NCBI GenBank assembly: GCA_025965195.1
Contig: JAOPXK010000056.1
Location: forward strand, 35,995 to 99,994
DNA length: 64,000 bases
DNA from: Marmoricola sp.
Lineage (GTDB): Bacteria; Actinomycetota; Actinomycetes; Propionibacteriales; Nocardioidaceae
Reading direction: 5' to 3'
Positions 57,141-64,000 of this stretch are shown piece by piece. How positions within the stretch are numbered: the first letter of the stretch is position 1; each line of letters opens with the position of its first letter. A program made the position numbers and the translations under genes. The notes under the pieces were generated by a model. That model searched no databases. It was not told where the DNA came from and saw only the letters and a program-made list of their open reading frames with translations.

Positions 57141-57965
57141 ATGGGGTGGACGCGTCGCAGAACCCGGCTCGAAGCGGACCTGACGCTACCGATGTTCGAC
57201 ATCGGCCAGGCCCCGAAATTCGTTGCGCTCGCCCAACGGGTGTTCGCGGAGAACGGCCTGGAGACGACGTACGACGGAGGCTGCCTGCGCGGCTCCGATG
57301 GCCAGCTGTTCGGACTCACCAACGTCGGGCACCTGGCCGCCACGGTCCGCGAGCGGCAGTGGCGGCGGGTGCTCGAGGGACACGTGCTCGGCCTGCTCGC
57401 GGCCAACGCGACGCCCAAGGAGCGCGACTTCGACAAGGTCCGCGACCGGGTGTTCCTGCGGTTGTGGGCCGCGGAGGACCTCTCGTTCGGACCTGACTGC
57501 CACCTCGGCTTCGGCGAAGGTCTCGCCGGCCTGGTCAGCATCGACCACCCGAAGTATGTCGAGACCCTGACCCGCACGGACGACGTCGAGACGCTGGGTG
57601 GCTGGGACCTGGTCTCCCGCACCGCCGTACGCAATCTCGCCCGGCTCACCGCGACCCGGTCGTGGCAGGAGGGCACCCATGGGCAGGTGCTGGCGAGCAT
57701 CGGCGGGTTCTTCAATGCCTCGCGGGTGCTGTCCTTGCCGCACCTGCTCAAGCAGGACTTCCTCGTCGAGCCGCCGTCCGACGGTGTCCTCTTCGCCGTA
57801 CCGAACCGGCACCTGGTGCTGCTGCATCCGCTGGACGCACCGGGCCGCGACGAGGCTACGCGGGTGATCGCCGAGATCGCGCACCACGAGTACGACATGG
57901 CCGGGGGGATCAGTCCCGATCTATGGTGTTGGGACAACGGCGTCGTGACGCGCGTAGATCGGTGA
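57141..57965 (+). CDS. Hypothetical protein, unknown family
   Basis: 274 residues from the ATG at 57141. No signal peptide or membrane segment. Mixed alpha/beta composition with FNASRVLSLPHLLKQDF and LLHPLDAPGRDEATRVIAEIAHHEYDMAGG in the C-terminal half. I do not recognise a family. It diverges from the PEP mutase-like gene and precedes a phospholipase C by 52 bases. Confidence 0.75.
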   Translation: MGWTRRRTRLEADLTLPMFDIGQAPKFVALAQRVFAENGLETTYDGGCLRGSDGQLFGLTNVGHLAATVRERQWRRVLEGHVLGLLAANATPKERDFDKVRDRVFLRLWAAEDLSFGPDCHLGFGEGLAGLVSIDHPKYVETLTRTDDVETLGGWDLVSRTAVRNLARLTATRSWQEGTHGQVLASIGGFFNASRVLSLPHLLKQDFLVEPPSDGVLFAVPNRHLVLLHPLDAPGRDEATRVIAEIAHHEYDMAGGISPDLWCWDNGVVTRVDR

Positions 57966-58017
57966 TGGTGGCGTTCCGAGGTCCCACGTTCAGCTGAGGG
58001 GCGAGGAGGGCGCCGGC

Positions 58018-60087
58018 ATGACCGACATCAACCGTCGCCGGTTCCTGCAGCTGGCCGGTGCGAGCGCTGCGGTCACCACGCTGTCGTCGAGCATTGCCCG
58101 CGCCGCCCGGATCCCGGCACATCGCGCGACGGGCTCGCTCCGGGACGTCGAGCACATCGTGGTGCTGATGCAGGAGAACCGGTCCTTCGACCACTACTTC
58201 GGCAGCCTGCGTGGCGTGCGTGGCTTCGGTGACCCGAGGCCGGTGCTCGCGCCGAGCGGCCGGACCGTCTGGCACCAGTCCGACGGCCACAAGGACCTGC
58301 TGCCGTTCCACCCCAGCGCCGACAACCTCGGCCTGCAGTTCCTGGGGGATCTCGCCCACGACTGGAACAGCGGTCATGCCGCCTTTCGCGGCGGCGCCTA
58401 TGACCGGTGGGTGCCGGCCAAGGGCCCGACCACGATGGCGTATCTCGACCGGGAGGACATCCCGTTCCACTACGCCCTCGCGGACGCCTTCACCGTCTGC
58501 GACGCGTACCACTGCTCGCTGATGGGTCCGACCGACCCCAACCGCTACTACCTGTGGACTGGCTACACCGGGAACGACGGGGTCGGTGGCGGTCCGGTCC
58601 TCAGCGAGGACGAGCTCGGCTACGGCTGGACGACGTACCCGGAGCGGCTCCAGGCTGCCGGTGTCTCGTGGAAGCTCTATCAGGACATCGGCGACGGCCT
58701 TGACGCCGCCCACCTCTGGGGCCTGACCGAGGATGCCTTCCGGGGCAACTACGGCGACAACTCGCTGCTCTTCTTCAACAACTACCGCAACGCCCGGCCC
58801 GGTGACCCGCTCCATGACAAGGCGCGCACCGGCACCGACGTCGCGAACGGCGATGGCTACTTCGACATCCTGAGGGCGGACGTGCTGGGCGGCAGGCTTC
58901 CCCAGATCTCCTGGATCACCGCGCCCGAGGCGTTCAGCGAACATCCGAACTGGCCGGCCAACTACGGTGCCTGGTACATCGCCCAGGTCCTGGATGCCCT
59001 CACCGCCGACCCTGAGGTGTGGAGCAAGACCGCGCTGTTCATCACCTACGACGAGAACGATGGTTTCTTCGACCACCTCGTGCCGCCCTTCCCGCCGGTG
59101 AGCCCGGGCAAGGGCGCCTCCACCGTCGACGTCCACAACGAGCTCTACGACCGGGCCGACACGCTCGAGACGCCGGGCCCGTTCGGGCTGGGCCCGCGGG
59201 TCCCGATGATCGTGGTCTCGCCGTGGAGCACGGGCGGCCGGGTCTGCTCCCAGACCTTCGACCACACCTCGATCCTGCGCTTCATGGAGGCGCGGTTCGG
59301 TGTCCGCGAGCCCAACATCTCGGCCTGGCGACGAACCGTCTGCGGCGACCTGACGAGTGCATTCGACTTCGCCGCGGCCGACCAGACGCTTCCTGCGCTG
59401 CCGGGCACGAGCGCGTACCTCCCTGCGGACCACAACCGGCAGTTCGACTACATTCCGGTGTTCCCACCCGGCGCCACGCTACCCAGGCAGGAGCGGGGCC
59501 TGCGTTCGGCCCGCCCGCTGCCCTACGACCTGAGTGCCGATGCCGACGTGCATCCCGCCACCGGAACGCTGGGGATCGCGTTCGCCAACCATGGCAAGGC
59601 CGGCGCGCAGTTCCTGGTGACCGCGCCTGGTCACCTCGACAGTCCCTGGACCTACACCGTCGGCGCGGGGCGTTCGTTGCGCGGGAGCTGGCCGATCAGC
59701 GGCTTTGCTGGTCGGGTCTACGACCTCACCGTGCACGGTCCCAACGGGTTCCTGCGCCGAGCGAGGGGGAAGTCCGCGGCCGCCGGGCCGGAGGTCACCG
59801 TCCGGAACGTTGCGATCAGTTCGGGCCGGCTCCGGGTCACCCTTGTCAACCACCGCAAGAAGGCGGTCCGGTTCACCTTCACCGACGGCTACGGCCATCG
59901 GAGTGCCGTGACGTACTCGGTGCCGCGGAGAGCCACCCGCGTGCACACCATCGACCTTGCAGCGACCCACGGCTGGTACGACGTGCGGATCACCGCGGTC
60001 GGCCTCCCCGGCTGGCTGCGTCGGTTCGCCGGTCATGTCGAGACGGGCAGGGCCAGCACCAGCGATCCCGCCATCGGCGCGGTGTGA
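58018..60087 (+). CDS. Tat-exported phospholipase C (phosphocholine-specific type)
   Basis: 689 residues. Twin-arginine signal NRRRFLQLAGASAAVTTL, then the phosphoesterase domain with DVEHIVVLMQENRSFDHYFG, GPTDPNRYYLWTG, FITYDENDGFFDHL and MIVVSPWSTGG. Two C-terminal DUF756 beta domains (about 500-590 and 595-675) follow. Members hydrolyse phosphatidylcholine or sphingomyelin outside the cell, yielding phosphate or choline, and are often induced by phosphate starvation. No Pho box could be identified by eye. Confidence 0.93.
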   Translation: MTDINRRRFLQLAGASAAVTTLSSSIARAARIPAHRATGSLRDVEHIVVLMQENRSFDHYFGSLRGVRGFGDPRPVLAPSGRTVWHQSDGHKDLLPFHPSADNLGLQFLGDLAHDWNSGHAAFRGGAYDRWVPAKGPTTMAYLDREDIPFHYALADAFTVCDAYHCSLMGPTDPNRYYLWTGYTGNDGVGGGPVLSEDELGYGWTTYPERLQAAGVSWKLYQDIGDGLDAAHLWGLTEDAFRGNYGDNSLLFFNNYRNARPGDPLHDKARTGTDVANGDGYFDILRADVLGGRLPQISWITAPEAFSEHPNWPANYGAWYIAQVLDALTADPEVWSKTALFITYDENDGFFDHLVPPFPPVSPGKGASTVDVHNELYDRADTLETPGPFGLGPRVPMIVVSPWSTGGRVCSQTFDHTSILRFMEARFGVREPNISAWRRTVCGDLTSAFDFAAADQTLPALPGTSAYLPADHNRQFDYIPVFPPGATLPRQERGLRSARPLPYDLSADADVHPATGTLGIAFANHGKAGAQFLVTAPGHLDSPWTYTVGAGRSLRGSWPISGFAGRVYDLTVHGPNGFLRRARGKSAAAGPEVTVRNVAISSGRLRVTLVNHRKKAVRFTFTDGYGHRSAVTYSVPRRATRVHTIDLAATHGWYDVRITAVGLPGWLRRFAGHVETGRASTSDPAIGAV

Positions 60088-60115
60088 GCGGCGCGTCATC
60101 CGCGATGATGGCAGG

Positions 60116-61978
60116 GTGCATGTCGCCTTCGCCCTTGTCTGCATCGTCGCAACGGTCATCGCCGTCGCCGGGATCTGCGGCAAGCTCGACCTGCCGTCAC
60201 CGCTGATCCTGATCGCGGTCGGCATCGGGGCGTCGTACCTTCCGTTCATCCCGGACGTCCAGCTGAACCCGGATGTCGTGCTGGTGGGCCTGTTGCCTCC
60301 ACTGCTCTACTCGGCCGCGATCCACACCTCGCTCGTCGACTTCAACGCGAACCGTCGCTCGATCCTGCTGCTCTCGATCGGACTGGTTGGCTTCACCACA
60401 GTGGGCGTCGGCGTCGTCGTGCACTGGTTGCTGCCAGATCTGGGCTGGCCGGGCTGCTTCGCAATCGGCGCCGTTGTGGCGCCACCGGACGCCGTGGCGG
60501 CAACTGCGATCGGCCGCCGGATCGGTCTGCCCCGACGCGTCGTCACGATCCTCGAGGGCGAGTCGCTGCTCAATGATGCGACCGCACTGGTGGCTCTGCG
60601 CACGGCGACAGCAGCGATCACCGTGACGGTCTCCTGGCAGCACGTGACGTTCGAGTTCATCCGGGCTGCGGGTGGTGGCGTCCTCGTGGGACTGGCCGTG
60701 TTCTTCGTGATCGCCACCGTGCGCAAGCACCTGACGGACCCGGTGCTCGACAGCGGCTTGTCGTTCATCACTCCGTTCGGGGCGTACGTCGCTGCCGAGC
60801 GGATCGAGGCGTCCGGGGTGATCGCGGTGGTGGTCGCCGGCCTTTTCCTCGGCCACAAGGCGCCGATCATCCAGACGGCGCAGTCCCGGATCGCCGAGCG
60901 GATGAACTGGCGGGCCATCTCGTTCCTGCTCGAGAGCGGGGTCTTCCTGCTGATCGGGTTGCAGGCGCGCCGGATCATCACCGACGTCGCGAACAGTCCC
61001 CTGGGTGCGGGCCGGGTGTTCGCGTTGTGTGGGCTGACCCTGCTGGCCGTGATCGTGCTCCGGATGGTGTGGGTCTTCGCAGCCCGCTACCTGCTGATCC
61101 GGCCGGCTCCGGATGCGGCGACCAGGATCAAGCCACCGTGGACCTACACGGCTCTGCTCGGCTGGGCAGGCATGCGTGGCGTGGTCACGCTCGCCGCTGC
61201 CTTCGTCATCCCGACGACCACTCCGCGTCGCGACGTGCTGCTCCTGATTGCGTTCACGGTCACCGCCGGAACCCTGTTCCTGCAGGGCTTCACGCTGCCG
61301 TGGCTCGCCCGGATGCTGAAGGTGCCCTCTCCGGACCCGGTCGCGGACTCGCTGGCTCGCGCGAACCTGCTGCACCAGGCATCGCAGGCCGGGCTCGCCG
61401 TACTCGAACGCATGCAGGAGGACGACCCGCACGACGTGAGTACGACGATCCGGGACCGGATGGAGCGCCGTGACTTCGCCGCCTGGGAACGGGTGGGCGC
61501 CAGCGAGAACGAGACTCCGAGCGAGATCTATGCCCGACGCCGGAGGACGATGATCGACGCGGAACGCAAGCGGGTGCTGGAGATTCGGTCGACCGGTACC
61601 GTCGCGCACGAGGTGGTCGAAGAGGTTCTCGGCATGCTCGACGTCGAGGAGTCGATGCTGGACTACAGCGAGGACGAGCGGAGACGGATGCGCTCGGTCA
61701 CCAGGTCGCTCGCCCTCGAGGGCGACTGTGACCACCTGCGGATGGCACGCCCTCCCATCGAGCCGGACGCGCGCGGCGAGTGCCCGGACTGCATCCGCGA
61801 CGGCACCACGTGGGTGTACCTGCGGATGTGCCTGGTGTGCGGCCATATCGGATGCTGCGACTCGTCGCCGATGCGACATGCGAGTGCGCACTACGCGTCG
61901 ACCAGCCATCCGGTGATGCGCTCCGCCGAGCCGGGCGAGGACTGGCGCTGGTGCTTCGTGGACGAGATCACCGGCTGA
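60116..61978 (+). CDS. Na+/H+ antiporter (CPA1/NhaP-type) fused to a UBP-type zinc finger
   Basis: 620 residues from the GTG at 60116. Twelve or so helices with the ion site APPDAVAATAIGR and EGESLLNDATALV (Asn-Asp pair), then GWAGMRGVVTLAAA. A cytosolic helical tail (430-540) follows, and last a zf-UBP domain (about 548-615): CDHLR, CPDCIRDG, MCLVCGHIGCCDS, RHASAHYASTSHPV. In eukaryotes this finger reads the C-terminal Gly-Gly of free ubiquitin. A bacterial antiporter with it may sense a small protein tail or simply use it as a metal-bound regulatory cap. Confidence 0.92.
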   Translation: MHVAFALVCIVATVIAVAGICGKLDLPSPLILIAVGIGASYLPFIPDVQLNPDVVLVGLLPPLLYSAAIHTSLVDFNANRRSILLLSIGLVGFTTVGVGVVVHWLLPDLGWPGCFAIGAVVAPPDAVAATAIGRRIGLPRRVVTILEGESLLNDATALVALRTATAAITVTVSWQHVTFEFIRAAGGGVLVGLAVFFVIATVRKHLTDPVLDSGLSFITPFGAYVAAERIEASGVIAVVVAGLFLGHKAPIIQTAQSRIAERMNWRAISFLLESGVFLLIGLQARRIITDVANSPLGAGRVFALCGLTLLAVIVLRMVWVFAARYLLIRPAPDAATRIKPPWTYTALLGWAGMRGVVTLAAAFVIPTTTPRRDVLLLIAFTVTAGTLFLQGFTLPWLARMLKVPSPDPVADSLARANLLHQASQAGLAVLERMQEDDPHDVSTTIRDRMERRDFAAWERVGASENETPSEIYARRRRTMIDAERKRVLEIRSTGTVAHEVVEEVLGMLDVEESMLDYSEDERRRMRSVTRSLALEGDCDHLRMARPPIEPDARGECPDCIRDGTTWVYLRMCLVCGHIGCCDSSPMRHASAHYASTSHPVMRSAEPGEDWRWCFVDEITG

Positions 61979-62051
61979 GCTTCCTCCTCGGGGTCGCCCC
62001 CGCAGCCGGATTCGCATAGACGGATCAGCGCAGGGCCGCCACACTCGTCGT

Positions 62052-63614
62052 GTGGTCGACCGCGTGATCCGCCGCATGTACGAACGCCTCGGAGCCCGCT
62101 ACTGGCTGGTCATGGTGGCGGGCGAGGGCGCCGTATCGGTTTTCGTTGCCCTGCTGACGATCGCGATCGTCACGTCGTACTACGACCCACCGTTCTCACG
62201 CGTCGCCGTCCTTGGGGCTTCCGCAGCCCTGTTCACCTTTGTCGCGATCGCGTTCGCGGCGCGGCGAGCCCAGCCGATGCTCCTCAAGATCGTGGCGTGG
62301 CGGGAGACGAAGGCTCCCACGACGGAGCAGACCGTTGCAGCCTGGGAAGCGGCCGCCACCTTCACGCTGCGTCAGTACACCCGTGACCTCGGCCGGGTGA
62401 ACACGATCGCGATCATCCCCACGTGTGGCCTGGCGGCCGTCCTGCTCGACCTGGGCTGGGGCGGCTTCTTCGTGGTGCTGCTGGCCTGTGTGATCCCCGC
62501 GGCGTACGCGACCGTGCTGAGCTACTCGGTCGGCGAGTTCCTGACGCGACCGCTGATCCAGGACATCGCGGCTGCCCTGCCCGACGAGTTCCCCTTCGAG
62601 CGACACGGCCTGCCGGTCAGCAAGAGGCTGAAGATCGGGTTGCCGGCGTACACCGCGTTCGCCGGGCTGGCGGTGGCGGCGATCCTCGGCGGTCATCCGG
62701 GTTCGGGGCGGCTGGCGCTCTCCGTTGGTGTCGCGCTCGCGGTGGGTGTCGCGTTGTCGAGCGAGCTGACGATGCTGCTGACCCGGGGGATCACCGACCC
62801 GATCGCCGAGGTGAGAGGCGCAATGGCCCAGGTCCGGTCGGGCGACTACACGGTGCGAGTGCCGGTGGCGACCAGCGACGAGCTCGGCGAGCTGGCCCAC
62901 GACTTCAACCTGATGGCGCTGGGCCTCGAGGAACGCGAGCAGATGCGTACGGCGTTCGGGACCTACATGGACAAGCAGGTCGTCCAGCTCATCCTGTCGG
63001 GGCAGTTCCCCGACGAGGGTGTCGAGGTCGACGTGTCGATCATGTTCTGCGACGTACGCGGGTTCACGTCGTACGCCGAGAACGCCGCTGCCACCGACGT
63101 CATCGCGACCCTCAACCGGCTCTTCGCCACGATCGTGCCGATCGTCGAAGGACACGGCGGTCACGTCGACAAGTTCATGGGCGATGGCCTGCTCGCGGTC
63201 TTCGGTGCCCCGGAGCCGTATGCCGATCATGCCGACCGCGCCGTCGCCGCGGCCTGCGCGCTCGTCGAGGCAGTCCGCCAGGGCACCACTGGCCTTTCGG
63301 TCGGCGCCGGCGTCAACACGGGCCGGGTGGTTGCCGGGTCGATCGGCGGAGCGGGCCGGCTGAACTTCAGCGTCATCGGCGACGCCGTCAACGTGGCCGC
63401 CCGCGTTGAAGCCGCCACCCGGCAGACCGGCGACGACGTGCTCCTCACCGCCGCCACGCGCGACGCGCTCGTGCGTCCACTGGACCTGGTCTCCCGCGGG
63501 ACCGTGCCCCTGAAGGGAAAGACCGATCCGATCGAGGTGCTCTCGCCCGCCCGGAGCGGGTCCTCCGAAGCTGTGGTGAGCGTGTCCATCGTCCGGCCCC
63601 TCGGGCCCGGCTGA
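62052..63614 (+). CDS. Membrane-bound class III adenylate cyclase with HAMP domain
   Basis: 520 residues from the GTG at 62052. Six hydrophobic segments (20-42, 50-70, 117-150, 198-212, 220-238) precede a HAMP linker (243-297) and the catalytic domain (325-490). Metal ligands are Asp334 (FCDVRGFT) and Asp378 (KFMGDG). Lys374 and Asp444 (VIGDAVN) select adenine, and Asn447/Arg451 (NVAARVE) stabilise the transition state. All are present, so it should make cAMP. Resembles mycobacterial Rv1318c-type cyclases. It reads towards the DUF222 gene. Confidence 0.94.
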   Translation: MVDRVIRRMYERLGARYWLVMVAGEGAVSVFVALLTIAIVTSYYDPPFSRVAVLGASAALFTFVAIAFAARRAQPMLLKIVAWRETKAPTTEQTVAAWEAAATFTLRQYTRDLGRVNTIAIIPTCGLAAVLLDLGWGGFFVVLLACVIPAAYATVLSYSVGEFLTRPLIQDIAAALPDEFPFERHGLPVSKRLKIGLPAYTAFAGLAVAAILGGHPGSGRLALSVGVALAVGVALSSELTMLLTRGITDPIAEVRGAMAQVRSGDYTVRVPVATSDELGELAHDFNLMALGLEEREQMRTAFGTYMDKQVVQLILSGQFPDEGVEVDVSIMFCDVRGFTSYAENAAATDVIATLNRLFATIVPIVEGHGGHVDKFMGDGLLAVFGAPEPYADHADRAVAAACALVEAVRQGTTGLSVGAGVNTGRVVAGSIGGAGRLNFSVIGDAVNVAARVEAATRQTGDDVLLTAATRDALVRPLDLVSRGTVPLKGKTDPIEVLSPARSGSSEAVVSVSIVRPLGPG

Positions 63615-63665
63615 GAGTCGCGCACCTGCCCGGTGGGGTTGATGTGGGTGGTCGACCTCCGGCCC

Positions 63666-63698
63666 GGTGGTCGAGCTTGTCGAGCTTGTCGAGACCAC
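63666..63698. repeat. Dispersed TCGAGCTTGTCGA repeat, double core
   Basis: GGTGGTCGAGCTTGTCGAGC then TTGTCGAGACCAC: the copy at 63802 with an extra internal CTTGTCGAG unit. 51 bases after the cyclase stop. Confidence 0.85.
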
Positions 63699-63801
63699 AC
63701 CTTCCGCTCGGGCTGGGTTCTTGAAAAGCGCAGCAAGGGAGGGCGGTGGGTTGGGTCCGTGGTCTCCCGCTGTTGCTGCCCGGTGGTCGCGCTGCGTCTT
63801 C

Positions 63802-63826
63802 GGTGGTCGAGCTTGTCGAGACCACC
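63802..63826. repeat. Dispersed TCGAGCTTGTCGA repeat
   Basis: GGTGGTCGAGCTTGTCGAGA then CCACC, with GGTGGTC/GACCACC arms. The reverse complement form is inside hemL at 44175. Between this copy and the one at 63666 (63699-63801) I see nothing but T/G-rich filler sequence. Confidence 0.85.
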
Positions 63827-63865
63827 TTCCCCTTGTTGCGGTGACAAACAACCACCTCAACATAC

Positions 63866-63881
63866 TCGAATACACGTTTGA
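63866..63881. promoter_or_regulatory. LexA (SOS) box-like site
   Basis: TCGAATACACGTTTGA matches the actinobacterial LexA consensus TCGAAC-N4-GTTCGA at 10 of 12 fixed positions, in the most A/T-rich stretch of the window (63840-63910), 32 bases before the next gene. Homologues of that gene (13E12/DUF222 type) carry SOS boxes in Mycobacterium. Confidence 0.6.
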
Positions 63882-63912
63882 ATACCACGGCACAATGAGG
63901 TAAAGTCGATCC

Positions 63913-64000
63913 TTGAACGGCACCACCGAAACCCAGGCACACCCGATCCTCGGGTTCCTCAGCGCCTTGGACGGTGCGCTGGACAAGGTCCAGGGGATCG
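63913..64000 (+). CDS. DUF222/HNH endonuclease-like protein, first codons only
   Basis: Starts at TTG 63913 because an in-frame TAA is at 63901-63903 and no ATG or GTG follows. It reads LNGTTETQAHPILGFLSALD and then GALDKVQGI before the window ends. The HPxLxFLxALDxALDxV pattern fits the N-terminus of the many DUF222/13E12-type HNH proteins of Nocardioides and Mycobacterium. The catalytic HNH part is off the edge, so this is a tentative call. Confidence 0.55.
   Translation, partial: MNGTTETQAHPILGFLSALDGALDKVQGI

Overview
The window is about 64 kb of high-GC, gene-dense actinobacterial chromosome. It most resembles Nocardioidaceae (Nocardioides-like), although no rRNA is present to prove this. 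The reasons are many GTG starts, stop/start overlaps between operon genes, an Lsr2 nucleoid protein, a menaquinone pathway, a BldN-type sigma factor beside an RsbN-like membrane protein, a Rex-hemACDB cluster, and a dispersed TCGAGCTTGTCGA-type repeat that I associate from memory with such genomes. There is no prophage, CRISPR array, rRNA or tRNA gene, and most of the window looks like core chromosome. No stretch longer than 300 bases lacks a gene or described element.

Layout. 1-6.1 kb: the start of an outward-facing acyltransferase, then a tightly coupled cofactor operon (DUF2520 Rossmann protein, panC, panD, nadB, nadC, coaX) for pantothenate/CoA and NAD. 6.2-15.1 kb: lysS, lsr2, clpC, then mutY, a secreted hypothetical, disA and radA (DNA repair and c-di-AMP). 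clpC carries an in-frame TAG that cuts it off just before its second ATPase domain. 15.2-25.4 kb: a lone LacI regulator, a three-gene minus operon (Cys-rich protein, VOC protein, methyltransferase), a membrane protein with ppx/gppA and a sugar-phosphate isomerase, an ABC-2 exporter, and a divergent DUF6056/GT2 glycosylation pair. 25.5-35.4 kb: proline dehydrogenase, proC, an excisionase-type HTH protein, the 33-residue ribosomal protein bS22, an epimerase, an acyltransferase, the BldN-like sigma factor with its RsbN-like partner, a HAD phosphatase, an acyl-CoA ligase and a glutaredoxin. 35.4-49 kb: Rex with its operator and hemA-hemC-hemD/cobA-hemB, a secreted transglycosylase, then hemL, a phosphatase and the System II cytochrome c genes (TlpA-like, ccdA, resB, ccsB). 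49-55.4 kb: small membrane proteins, a Cds1-like enzyme, and menA with menE-menC-menD. 55.4-64 kb: an AraC-DinB fusion, a PEP mutase-like enzyme, a Tat-exported phospholipase C, a Na+/H+ antiporter fused to a UBP-type zinc finger, a membrane adenylate cyclase, and the first codons of a probable DUF222/HNH gene behind a LexA-box-like site.

How the genes fit together: heme (hem), cytochrome c maturation (ccs) and menaquinone (men) clusters all serve respiration, and Rex, a redox sensor, heads the heme operon. Several second-messenger or stress regulators are present (DisA, class III cyclase, Ppx/GppA, a ClgR-like site, a LexA-like site).

The most unusual signals are the nonsense codon in clpC; two related palindromic elements of about 90 bp, each between the 3' ends of convergent genes and inserted in opposite orientations; a third, unrelated long inverted repeat in another convergent gap; several 10-14 bp tandem repeats at gene boundaries; and the UBP zinc finger on an antiporter. 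All functional calls rest on reading motifs by eye, with no database search.
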